This document shows, in pieces, positions 1-13,000 of a DNA stretch of 64,000 bases. Numbering within the stretch: position 1 is the stretch's first letter; every line of letters begins with the position of its first letter. The position numbers were made by a program, and so were the translations under genes. The notes under the pieces were generated by a model that saw nothing but the letters and a program-made list of their open reading frames with translations, was not told where the DNA came from and did no database searches. The DNA is from Medicago truncatula (lineage: Eukaryota; Streptophyta; Magnoliopsida; Fabales; Fabaceae): assembly GCF_003473485.1 (NCBI RefSeq), contig NC_053048.1:8059501-8123500 (forward strand). Reading direction: 5' to 3'.

Positions 1-2381
1 TGAAATATTTAGAATGATATTTTAAAATAAGCTATTCAAACAAATTTTTTATGGTAAGCTTAATTTTAAAATTTCTGTTAAAAAAATTATGAAAAAAAAA
101 AGCTACACCGTCAAAATATATTTTAAAAAATGATATAATCATCCTTAAGAACAGGGCCGTCCATGTAAAATAGAAGACTCGTCTCTCTTTTTAAAATAGG
201 CCCCTAGTAGAATAAAACGTAATTTTTTTGTGTAGCTAAACTTCATTGAAAAAAATCAGAATCAGAACAACTTCTAAACATGAAAGGAATTAAAAAAAAA
301 ATTAAGTGAAAAAGGTGAAATTTATCTAACGGTATCGTTTGAATTTGTCACTCTTCTGTTGTGGAAAAGGGTAAAACGAATGGCTTATGGGAAGAAAAAA
401 AATGATTGTTGCGATTCTTTCAATGAAATAGCTTTTCAAATTGACTGATTAAGTAATTATACAAATTAGGGGTGGTTTGATAGGATCAGAGTTATGTACA
501 AAAGGGAGAAGTAGAGTCTAGAAGAAAAAAAAACTTAAACGTGTACCGAAAAAAGAAAAAGATATAACACATATTTTTTTATTTAAGTGGGAGGTGGGTG
601 TTAGACTTAATTTTTTGTTGGGAAATGCCATATCCTCGAAAGTGAATTCATGGGAAATACGACTATGATGGCGTGTTTTCCACCAAAAAGCTATTTTTTT
701 GTTTTAATTTTTATATTAAAATAATGTTTGAGATAACCACCTTAAGTGCATACCGTGGTTTTCGTGTTTTGCTGCTTCATGGTGAATAATAGCACTGCTG
801 TTTTTTGTTTGAGGCCCGTAGTATTTGAAGGTCCGATCTGATTGAGCACCTTACACTCCTTAAGAAAATGACATAAGCTAACGTCAAAAAAATAAAAATA
901 TAATCTCAGATTATTTAAGCTAAACTTAACAAATCCAAAAAAAGATTTACTGTTTTTTGGAGTACAAAAGGCCGAAGCCCAAAAAATCTGTTACATATAT
1001 TTTCTTCTGCCGTAAACCAACACTCAGAATAAACAACTTTCACGTACGCTTTGATAAAACTTGCGGCAAATTATTGCTTCAATCGTCTCAGGTATATATG
1101 AATTACTGCCCTACATTCTTCTGTTATAATTTCTTCTTATGTATGAGTGTCAGTCTCCTATATATTTCTTACGTTAATATTCTCGACGTATCTGCATCGT
1201 GTCCGGTGTTTGTGTTAGAGACCGTCTTGATAGATTTTCTTTGTTTATTTTATGTGTTTTATGTTATGACTATCTAGGTATTTCAATCGGATCACAATCT
1301 AGTAGCAAAATTGAAATCTTCGTGTTTTGCTTTGCAATGCTATTTGTCTGAGTACTAGTGACATAGTTATATTTAAAAATTTAAATAAATTAAATTAATA
1401 TGTGTGTATGTGAATCTCTTGACCGGCCCACATGAGAGAAGATCGACACTTAGGTCAATAGATGTTCAGTAGGTAAAAAGAGAAACATGCATGTGTGGAT
1501 TTGACCCGGTTTCCCCCCTTGTGAGATTAGGGACCAGAGTTTTTATTGTAGGGACAACGGACAAGCAGCCCCCCAAAGACGCTTCAAGCAAAGTGGTCAA
1601 CATGAGAAAGTGTGCTCTGACGATCAATAAGCTTTTATACCATTTGCGTTTGACACTTCTAACTCCTAGCCCTAGATGTTGTTGATCTTTTTTCAAAGAG
1701 TTTAAAGTTCATGCATAACAATGTTGTGTCTTCTAGGTCTATGAATGTAGTTTTTCAAGAGGATTGATTTTGCCATCCTAAAAGAGTTAGGGCTGCAGCT
1801 TGCTTGCTTGCCTTTCATTCCTCTGAAATTTTTTATTGTTAATCATAGAGATTTAAACAAGTTTTTTTTTTCTCTAAATTAATAGTTCCTTCCTCACATT
1901 CGATTTCCTCGATTAAACACCTAATTTAGTTTATAGGATAGTATCAACTTATAATTCCTATATATGTTATCAATATTATTCAAAATTTACTTCTAATAAT
2001 AATGACATTAAGTTTATAATGACTGAAATGTATTTAAAAGGATGTCTTTGATAACAGATATAGAATATTGATTAAGTGTGGTGAAGAAGGCTGCTTTGAC
2101 ACAATATTACAATTTTACTGACCAAATCAAGTATTTACTAAAATTATCTCTTTTTCTCGGCACATTGGTCTGTGATTGAGTGAAAATTAAATTTTTAAAT
2201 AATTTGTCACCAGCCAGTTTGTGTCGTCAATTTCACCGTTTTGATACTATGTCTTCTCTCCCAAGTATGTTTCAGTAAAGATCTGTGTACCATCGCATGT
2301 TTTATGTATCAGTAAAGCCATACTTTTGCTTTGTATAATAGGAAACTCTTCTCACTGCTTTTCAATATTTATATATAGGTC
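1..2381. other. Intergenic, no gene recognised
   Basis: AT-rich sequence upstream of the first F-box gene. Open frames here are short, without recognisable domains, and are probably chance. No terminal repeats or target-site duplications were found by eye. The last few hundred bases must include the promoter and 5' UTR of the F-box gene, but no convincing TATA box could be singled out. Confidence 0.5.
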
Positions 2382-4056
2382 ATGGCTAGCACAATGTCAT
2401 CTGCACCAGATTTGCAAAATCTCAAAGTCCATAATGTGGGTGACGGGAAAGATATGATTAGCGACTTACATGGCGATATTCTGCACTATATTCTATCTTT
2501 GCTCCCTACCAAAGATGTTATAAGAACTTCCGTATTAGCAACAAAGTGGAGGTATTTATGGACTAACTTATCCGTCTTTGACTTTGAAATTGGTTATGTT
2601 GTGTCATATGATTCAAAGTCAAAGCCCGTGGATTACCTCTTCGATCAAGTGGACAAATTACTTCACAAATCTAATTGTGTAGAAAGACTCTGCATTAGTA
2701 CACAAAGAGTTTTCGTCGGTGTAGGTAAAGTTAGTACTTTTATATCTTCTGTTGTGAAGCACAAAGTACAAGATCTTAAAATTTCCGTAGAATATCTAGA
2801 AGGTACGTATGTGTTACCCAATAGGTTCACAGCCTCATATGCATTAAACAAGCTGCATTTAGAATTTCCTTGCACACTACATATTCCTAGTGGTATTTGT
2901 TTTCCTGGTCTGAAAACATTAGTAGTTTCAAATGTTATCTTTGGAAATGAGAAGTCGGTTGAACGACTCTTCTTAGGGTGTCCTGTTCTACAAGAGTTGA
3001 CCTTGGATAATTGTTATTGGATGAATACAAGGGATATCCATTTTGCAATTTCTACATTAAGGAAGTTGACCATCTATTCTGACCATTGTTATCTAGATTA
3101 TAATAATCATTCCGACAAATGTACAATCACAATTGATGTTGAGAATCTTTTATCTCTATGTTGCACAAGCAATCCAGAAGTAGAGTTTTTCCTTGTTAAA
3201 CCAACCTCCATAGTTGATGCATATATACATCTTGGGTGTTTTAATCCAAAAGAAACACAAGTTTCAGGTCAACGTGCAATTGAGCTATTGAGTGGACTTA
3301 GTAGTGTAAAATCTCTCAAATTATCAGAGGATTTTCTTCAGGTATGTTTTGTTTTTTTCTTCCCACGATTTTCATATTTTTTTAATATTCTCTTGAGATT
3401 TGGTCAAAATTGTTTTTGTATAGGATGATTTCAATTGACAATGTTGCCTTAATAATCTGTATGTTTTTTCATTGGATACTTCTTTATATCACAATAATCA
3501 AACTATTTATGTTTGTTGTACTAGTGTCTTAAGTTTTCAGAGGATACTATTCAGCTTCTTCCTTCATTTCAAAATTTGACACTTCTGTTTCTGAGGGCTA
3601 ACACTTTCACTAGTGAAGTAGTAATGGACATTCTCCTAAAGACTCCTAATCTGAAAGCTCTTCATTTTCACGTGGTAAATCTTACATCATGCTTCACTAC
3701 TATTGCATTGCGTACCATGTTTTGAGGTTAAGAAATACTATAATATTACTTATGTCCATTGACTTGTTCATTAATTTATTTTTATGTAGGGATCTGTGTC
3801 ATTCATACATCTTGAAGACGACTGGCCATTACTTTCAGTGCCTTGCTGTTTCAAATATTCTCTCAAATCATTTTGCGTTTCAGATTTTCGTGGACTTGAA
3901 CAACATATCCAATTTATTAATTTTGTTTTAAAAAATGCCAAAGTTTTAGAAGAGATCCGGATAGTGTGTTCGAGTGATATAACAACTTATCTCGATAATA
4001 TCAGAAGCCAGTTGCAAGCTGTATGCCCCGAAAGCTGTCTCATGACATTTCAGTAG
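2382..4056 (+). CDS. F-box/LRR/FBD protein, 3 exons, 458 aa
   Basis: Predicted exons are 2382-3341, 3525-3674 and 3790-4056, all phase 0, with GT donors and AG acceptors. The N-terminus holds an F-box at about residues 26-64 (I-S-D-L-H-G-D-I-L, then L-P-T-K-D and W-R-Y-L-W). Leucine-rich segments follow, and a C-terminal FBD-type segment lies at about 387-445. F-box proteins are substrate receptors of SCF (SKP1-CUL1-F-box) ubiquitin ligases; the LRR/FBD part is thought to bind the target, which is unknown. Length fits the family (about 400-480 aa). The ATG at 2382 precedes a short acidic leader before the F-box. Exon 2 encodes one LRR-like unit of exactly 50 codons. This family is hugely expanded in legumes, so assignment to a named member is not possible. 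Confidence 0.85.
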
Positions 4057-7039
4057 ACATTTTTTTTGTTTTCTTTCTTTTTTGTGACAAGGGATTCAAA
4101 ATATTCATCTAACTTTATTCCCAAATTAAATGGCTTCACCTAGTTAGAATGCCAAGACTAGTTTATTGAGCATAGACGACATTGTGAATGGAATCAGTTT
4201 ATATATAGATATTATTGCAAATTTTGTTTCCCTGAAGTCGAATTCTTCCATGTAGTGAGATTTTATAGAAAATAAGCTTGAAGTTTGTAGAAGTGTATAT
4301 TTTTAAGCATGCATATGAAGTGTAGGAAATGTTTGTGTAGTTTGAGAAAAAAATCCATTTGCCATTTAGAGGATAAAGCAAGATAAACTGCTTGTTATCA
4401 ACATATACTTAAGTGTATTCGTAGTTTAGATTAGATGCTGCTCTTCGGATTCCTTTCCTCCGTCTCCTTTGGCCATCTTGGCATTCTGCAGAGATACCTG
4501 AGATCTATTTAAGAGGTTGACTTCTTTAATAAATGTTTTTTCATATGCATCGGTCACGATCAAACAATATTTTTTTTATACGCGTCGGTCGTAATCGAAC
4601 ACTAGATCAAAATATCTTTTTTTTTTTTCTACAAAAACAATGATATTCATTCATTCAAATCGAGAGATTACATCATTCAACACCGCTAAAAACGTAAATG
4701 ATGAATCTGCGAACAAACTCACAACATCCAAGTTAATAGCATATAACGACATAATGCCTATAAAAATATATGATGAAATTAAAGTGACCAGAATATCCAT
4801 GACATCCAGATTTGCAATGTTGACGCCCAAATATTTGATTGAATAATCGATCTTTCAAATGTGAATAAAATGACGCAAGAAGATGGGAAAGCAAACAACG
4901 CCTCACAAGGCGACGAGCAACAAACCACCACACTTAGATGATGAAATCACAAAAAAAAAAAAAAAAAAAAACCTATATCTATGTGAAAATCACTTATTTA
5001 GATTGAATAGATCCAAATATCTTAAATAACATCAAATGGATATATAATGAAAAACTATCCAAAATGTTTACCTATTTGAAAAAAAAAAGGTAATTTTTTT
5101 TTTAAGAGGCTAAAAAAAAGGTAATACTAAACAATGAAAAAAAAAGGTAATATTAATGGACTCTTAAAGGTAAAACTATTAATCATCAACCCAAAAAAGT
5201 AATACTAAACAATAAATTTTTTAATTTGTTTCCATAGTTTTTTATGGTACATGCTTCCAAAAAATTTAAATTAAGAAAAACAATAATTTGTATACACAAA
5301 AGAATCAAAAAAATTTTGTCAAAAAAAAAAAAAGAATCAAAATTTTATGGTAGTTTTTTTTTTTCTTTCTCAAGCATATGACATGGCACCTTTACAACTA
5401 TAGTCAAGGTCCCCTCAAAAATACTATATCAAAGTCATCAAAGTCATTTTTTCATAGCATACGACCATCATTATTGACCGTGACTTTACCAAAAACACCC
5501 CTTTTTCCATCTCTGCATGCATGCCATTCTTAGCGCACTCTCACTATATCATTGTTCTTTTATTTAAATTTAAAACCAAAAAGGCATCAGAATGATAATA
5601 AACAAATAAAAATACATCATTGTCCCTTTATTTGTAACTAATAAATATTTAAAGTAAAATTACACACGTATCGTATCATTCAGCTTAATTTCAATTATGT
5701 TGTTCAGTATAAATATATCTAACTTTTTGTTTTGATCTTCTAAAAAATTTCTTCTTCTTTTAGTTTATAAATATATTAACTTATATGCAGACTTTATATT
5801 TTTTAATGAAATTATGCGTGGGTCAGCGATCTAGTTATAAGAATCACTCCTAAAAAAATTCTAATTTTTTAGGACAAATTTTTACGAAGAAGGAGCAAAA
5901 TTGGTATATTAATAGAGATAAAAAAACATATTTAACATTTTTATTTCTTTTAAGTCATTTTCATCTTTTAAACTTCAAATCTAAAATTCATATGCAAATC
6001 TGAGTAAAATGTTAAAAATTTAAAGATCGAGATATTACAAAATTAGAAAAACTTAAATTTGAAACTTGAAAATCATTTACAAATAGACTAAATGACATTA
6101 AAAAAAGAAATAAAGAAAATAAAAAATGATACAATTGTTATTCAAAATTAGATTAAAGGACTACAAGAGTAATTTTTGATATGAATTAAGTACCTCTACC
6201 ACGAAGATACTTTGTTTTTAGAGAATGTTAAACAGTGCCTCAAGACATTGGTTAAGGAACCAAAATAAGTAACTGTTAATGAACTTGTGCAAAAAAAGTA
6301 ACTGTTAATGAAAAGTACTGTCAAAAGTGTTTATAGACTTTGTGTTGAAAACTTAGATTGATACTTCCCATCTTCGCAAACAAGGTTATTGGAATGATAT
6401 ATGGAGGCTGCGAGTGTCTCCAAGATTACTACTGATGCGTTTAACAGTCACCGTGTTGATATCATAGAATTTGCCCTGAGTGCACTATTAACAAGACCCT
6501 TTGATTCTCAACGATAGACATGTAACAACCGTAAAACCTCAATGATTCGAGAGATTAATTTTCACAGTTGCGTGCGAAAGATATTTTTTTTATTGAAAAG
6601 AAAAACAATTTGATATTTAATTAAACTCATTAACTAGGTGACATAAAATGGTTGGTTATGCCATTCAAATACTTTGCCAATTTTTAATCAATTCAAAGAA
6701 ACATCCATAAAGTATTCTAGACGCCGGCGTTTGACCGTTAAACCTAACAAACCAAAGCCAAAAACCCAAACCCGAAATCAAATTCCACGTTCATTCTCCA
6801 CCGCACCGTTAACTCTTATCATTTTTGTCTCTCTTCACTTCTCTAACCGTTTCCGAATCTGACCTAGTGCATCGCTGAACGGCGACGACGGTGCCGGCGA
6901 AAGCCACCACGACGTCGTTCGCCGGAAAATCAGAAAACCATAACAATCAATATTTAATTAATTATTATCTTCAACAATCCTCACAGAATTTTCATTCGAT
7001 CTGTGTTGAATTTGAGAATTTTGCATTTGAATTTTGAAG
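4057..7039. other. Intergenic between F-box and ABCB genes
   Basis: About 3 kb without a supported gene. Around 4640-5070 the sequence looks like a dispersed Medicago-type repeat ending in a poly(A) run near 4951-4970, but no terminal duplication was resolved. Around 6228-6275 there is a half copy resembling the 'ggttaac' MITE family seen at 17641 and 53274. The last 300 bases become GC-richer (about 6720-6920) and probably form the promoter and 5' UTR of the ABCB gene. Confidence 0.45.
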
Positions 7040-10000
7040 ATGATGATAAACAGAGGATTGTTCGGGTGGTCCCCACCGCACGTGCAACCGTTAACGCCGG
7101 TATCGGAAGTTTCTGAGCCACCGGAATCTCCGTCGCCGTATGTAGACCCTAACGGTGAAATTTCGGCGACTCAAACGGTGGAGGAAGAGGAAATGGAGGA
7201 GGAAGATGAAATGGAGCCGCCGCCAGCTGCGGTTCCGTTTTCGAAGCTTTTTACGTGTGCTGATCGGTTTGATTGGTTTCTTATGGCGGTTGGTTCGGTT
7301 GCAGCTGCGGCGCATGGTACTGCGCTTGTTGTTTATTTGCATTATTTTGCTAAGATTATTCATGTGTTAGCAATGGATGATCGGCAGGTGAATTCGCAGG
7401 AACGGTTTGATCGGTTTGCCGAGGTTAGTTTTTGATAATTCTTTGCTTAAAACCCTAATTATTGCTTTTGAATTTGAATTATTGTTTTGATTCTTTGTTT
7501 TTTTGGTTTGTAAAATGAATTTGGAAATTTTATTCTCGAAATCATGGAATAGTTTGTAAGCACAGCTTATAATTTATTGAATAGCTTATGATTTAAAGAA
7601 TTTACTAGGGTTGGTCACTGACACGTGTTGGACACTGGATACACCTTCGATCAAAGACACTGACACGGGTTGTCAATTATTGATTTTGTTTATTTGTTTT
7701 TGGTTTGTTTAATGATTTGGTGCTGAGATGTAATTCGTACTTGAATTTGGAAATTTGATTCTCAAAATCATGGAATAGCTTGTAAGCACAGCTTATTATT
7801 TATAGAACATATAATTTAGAGTTTACTAGGGTCGGACACCGAAACGTGTTGGACACCGGACACGCCTTTGATCATAAGTGTCGCTGATTTAGAGGTTTTT
7901 GTTAATGATAGTGTGATTTTGCTCACTTGTAAGCAGACATGGTTTTAAATTGTGGTTGCAGTTGTAGTTACGGTTTGAACCTTTATGATGCGGTAAAATG
8001 TGTGAAAATGAGATTGATGGTTGTTAGACATGGTGATGATGATGCTTGTGAGAATAGCTTGTAGATGTAGGTTGTGGTTTCTGATTGTTTGGTTTTTCTC
8101 TCTTGGGGGCAGACATGGTTTTAAGTTGCGGTTATGCTTAGCACCTTTATAATGCGGCAGAATGTGGGAAATGCGGGCGCAACTGCGGTTGTGGACTATA
8201 TTTTGGGGAAGCAATACTTAGGGTTTAACTGTGCATATGAATATGTGTCTTGTATGTTGTTCATGTTGTCCTATATGCAATAGACAACATGTACTGCTAA
8301 GGTCTGTTTGGATTGACTTATTTGAGCTTATTTAGTGCCATAAGTACTTGCTACTCTGTTTCAGAGAACCTACGAAAACTTATGACACACTCATAAGCTT
8401 TTTTTTTTCTTCCAGATTATCTCCATAAACTCTCCACGATAGCTTATGAGATTTTTATTTTATCTGATATTATAGAAATAGCTTATTCATAAGCACTTAT
8501 GCTATAAGCCGAAAAATAAGTTGTTGAAAACAAGGCCTTACCCAGTTTTCGGCTTCATGTCTGAACTAAATTGGTCAACATATGGAAACATCAATGCTTA
8601 GAAAATCTTCAAGCCAGATTCTCCAACGAGAAGTTCAAGAAATTGTTTAATTCTGCTGATCTTTATCACGACTTTGGCTGCTTTTGAAAACTGATTGTTT
8701 TCACTCCCTGCAGTGCACTCTTTTCATTTTCTTTTAGTAATTGCACCTCTTGCATTGAACCAGGGCTGTGTATCTTTTAAGGAATTTCAATACTATCGTC
8801 TTCTTTTTACTTGAAATTGAAATACTCTTACTGGGTCTTTTTGCTGTGAGATATGATTATGGGAGTTACTAGCCATTGGGCTTGTTATAAGCCACTCACT
8901 ACATTTAGCTAGTTTTATTGTGTGAGAGACTAGCCTGGAAAGATTCATACTTGTATTAGCTATATCTACGATTATTGCATTGTAACTGTTAAGGGGAGCC
9001 TTGGCGCAGTGGTAAATTTGTTGTAACGTGACTGAAAGGTCACGGGTTCAAGTCCTGGAAACAGCCTCTTGTGTAAAAAACAGGGTAAGATAGCGTACAA
9101 TACACCAAAATTGTGGGACCCCTTCCTGACCCTGCGTATGCGGGAACTTGCACCGGGCTTCCCTCTATTGCATTGTAACTGTGTCAAGTTTTGAAACACA
9201 TTCCGTTTGTATTTGCCTTTTGAATTCCTCGAGGAGAGAGAATAAAAATCTCTCAGTGGGCTTTTTTCTGTGTATCTGATTTATCTACTATTTGGGGACC
9301 TTTGAAATTGGAGAGTATAAAATGCTTGAATTCAGGGGAACCCTCTTATCCTGCCGCTCTATTTATGATTTGTCTATTTAATTCTTTGTTGATCTATTTT
9401 GTTATACATTTTGAAATTTTAGAAGAGGACATTATCAGATGAAAAATGATCCTTAGTCTGCAAAGTATTTAACATGTGAACCAGTGGACTTATGCTAACT
9501 TCACTTGTTTTATTCATTTGCAGCTTGCTTTAACCATTGTTTACATTGCAGCGGGAGTTTTTGCTGCTGGTTGGATCGGTAAGTTTAAATATGCATTGAA
9601 ATTAATCATGAGAAATGCGTTTTATTAGATATTTCATTTAATTCACTTGCCATACTAAGGCTGTATTTTCCCTGTTCTATAGAGGTTTCATGTTGGATTT
9701 TGACTGGAGAACGACAAACTGCTGTCATCAGGTCCAAATATGTTCAAGTACTACTAAATCAGGATATGAGTTTTTTCGATACTTATGGGAATAATGGAGA
9801 CATTGTGAGTCAAGTATTGAGTGATGTGCTGCTTATCCAGTCTGCTCTTAGCGAAAAAGTATGTCTTGGTTCAATGTGTATAAATTTCTCTAGTATGTGA
9901 AAATGTTATCTTCTTTACTGGTAATATATCCAGTCGTATATCCCATATAACATGTCTATTTTCTTTTGATGACACAGGTTGGAAATTATATTCACAATAT

Positions 10001-13000
10001 GGCTACATTCTTCAGTGGCCTTGTCATTGGCCTTATCAATTGTTGGCAGATTGCTTTGATAACATTAGCAACAGGTCCTTTTATTGTTGCTGCAGGAGGG
10101 ATATCAAATATATTCCTCCATAGACTTGCAGAGAATATCCAAGATGCATATGCTGAAGCAGCTAGCATGGCCGAACAGGTGATTTGTTGTTTGAATTTCA
10201 AATCTGTTATACATGGATCCAAGTATTTTCCTTTTTTATTTGATTCTCTTACCCTAGAAATTACCCATATTCTTCAGCCAAATATGTCTGATTAACTCTC
10301 AAGGTTGTATCTTCCTTGAGAGTCTTTTTGCTTCAGATTTTCTGGCTAGGATAAGTGTTTCACTTTTGTAACTGAATGGAATATCTTTCTTCTGTTAATA
10401 TGGTTGGTGTAACATCCCAGACTGCTTTCAGCATTGTCGACTGACCCCACAAACCAACACGAGTCTTTTCAGCGTGTTTTGTCCTCACTCGCACACTTAC
10501 CGAGAAACTTCCCGGTAGGTCACCCATCCCAAAATTGCTCCAAGTCAAGCACGCTTAACTGTGAAGTTCTTATGGAATGAGCTACCGAAAAGAAGATGCA
10601 TCTTGTTTTCGGTAACTCATTCCATAAGAACTCCACAGTTAAGCGTGCTTGACTTGGAGCAATTTTGGGATGGGTGACCTACCGGAAAGTTTTCCGATAA
10701 GCGTGCGAGTGAGGACAAAACACACTGAAAAGACTCGTGTTGGTTTGTGGGGTTAGTCGACAATCCTAAAAGTCGTCTGGGATGTTACAAATGGTATCAG
10801 AGCAATAATCCTCGGACAAATGTTTTTGGGTGGGACGATTTTCATGACGCGTGCCTTGATTGATGTGTGCTTGTTTGGTTTATAGTTGGTTTTCTTCATA
10901 TAAATGATTTCTTGTATGAGTAAGAAAAGAAAGAAAAAAAAAACTATTAGTATTATTATTATAATTATTTTTGATTTATTTATGTGAAAAGAATTATAGG
11001 AATGATCCATTTCATAATGAATATTTTAAGTAATGTCTTGGATGAAAATCCGGGGCGTTACAGTTGGGTTAGTATAAAATTTCGTGAGTATGATAAGCCT
11101 ATTACATAGTTTCAATCTAATGTTGGACTTTGGTTTTATGTTAGGATATAAATAAATATATAAAGCTGTTGTTTCTGTCAGAGTCATCTCTATCTGAATG
11201 CATTATTCACTATTAAAGCGTAGACCATATGAATTGCGATACCGGCTTCTGTTTATCCTGCAAGTATTCATTGTAAACTGTCTCAGTCATATTATGTAAT
11301 AAATTAATATTAAAATATTGAGAAATTAAGGTATACCAATTTTAAATTATTAAAAAATGATTATATTATATGTTTTTAAGATTAAAATAAAAAGGCAGGT
11401 GATGAAAATTAATGAATATGAATTTTCATAACTTTTTTTCTTCATAACTCATCATTGAACCTTTTTTAACAAAAAAAATTGTTTCATGGGGATTGTATGA
11501 AAGAATGGTGAAGCTTTCTTTATTTGCTGAAGCATTTTAGCGCTGCTGATTCTCAGTGTAGTCCTTATCTTGCAATGCAGGCAATCTCTTATGTAAGGAC
11601 ATTGTATGCATTTACAAATGAAACGGTTGCCAAGTACTCATATGCAACATCACTGCAAGCTACTCTTAGATATGGCATATTAATAAGTCTTGTTCAAGGG
11701 CTTGGTCTTGGATTCACGTATGGACTTGCAATATGTTCTTGTGCATTACAACTCTGGGTTGGAAGATTATTGGTTATTCACGGAAAAGCACATGGTGGTG
11801 AAATTGTAACAGCTCTTTTTGCTGTAATTCTAAGTGGCCTGTGAGCATCTTTCCCAACTTACGTTTTTTCATTGCTTATTCATTATTTTACTTTAAATAA
11901 TCTTTGTTACTTCGATTCAGGGGATTGAATCAAGCAGCAACAAATTTCTACTCCTTTGAACAAGGGCGGATTGCTGCTTATAGATTATATGAGATGATAA
12001 GCCGATCATCCTCATCTGTTAGTCATGATGGCACTTCCCTTGACTCTGTGCAGGGAAATATAGTGTTTCGGAATGTTTATTTCAGCTATCTGTCTCGTCC
12101 TGAAATTCCTATCTTGAGTGGATTTTATCTTACTGTACCTTCTAAGAAAACAGTTGCACTTGTTGGCAGAAATGGCTCTGGGAAAAGTAGTATCATTCCA
12201 CTCATGGAGCGTTTTTATGATCCTACATTAGGTAATTACTTTCCCTCTGACACTGTATAATTAATCCTTGCTTGATCATTTGCACGTAGAAAAATCCTGT
12301 TCTTTTAGATGGTGTGGATGTAGAAAGCATTCAAAGCAGCACTCTACTGATCATTTGCAAATTTTACTTGGTATGCTTATCTTTGTTTCAGGAGAAGTTC
12401 TTTTAGATGGTGAAAACATAAAGAATTTGAATTTGGAATGGCTGAGGAGCCAAATAGGACTAGTTACCCAGGAGCCTGCTTTGCTCAGTTTGAGTATAAG
12501 AGATAACATTGCTTATGGGAGGGATGTCACCATGGATCAAATCGAAGAGGCTGCTAAAATAGCTCATGCACATACATTTATCAGCTCATTGGAGAAAGGT
12601 TATGACACGCAGGTGATGTTTGGTTGGCATGATCATTTGTTTATGGCTTTTGTTTTTGGGGAAGGGAAGTGTATTTTCAGTTGTTTCCATTCAAGTGCAT
12701 TGACATTTTTATATCCAAAGCTGGTGTTCCTGTCTTCCAGGTTGGCAGGGCAGGTCTGACTTTGACTGAAGAGCAGAAAATAAAACTTTCTATTGCAAGA
12801 GCTGTGCTTCTAAATCCATCGATTCTTCTGCTTGATGAAGTCACTGGTGGACTTGATTTTGAGGCTGAGAGGGCTGTTCAGGAGGCTCTGGATCTGCTTA
12901 TGCTGGGACGCTCAACAATAATAATTGCTCGAAGGCTTAGTCTCATAAAAAATGCTGATTATATAGCTGTTATGGAGGAGGGTCAACTCGTTGAAATGGG

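Noticed and set aside
957..1277. 106-codon open frame, + strand
   Set aside because: Low-complexity, hydrophobic, no domain, no sign of splicing partners; probably chance.
10507..10690. Possible 5S rRNA gene
   Set aside because: Only part of 5S is present on each arm and it sits inside a retroelement with its own duplication.
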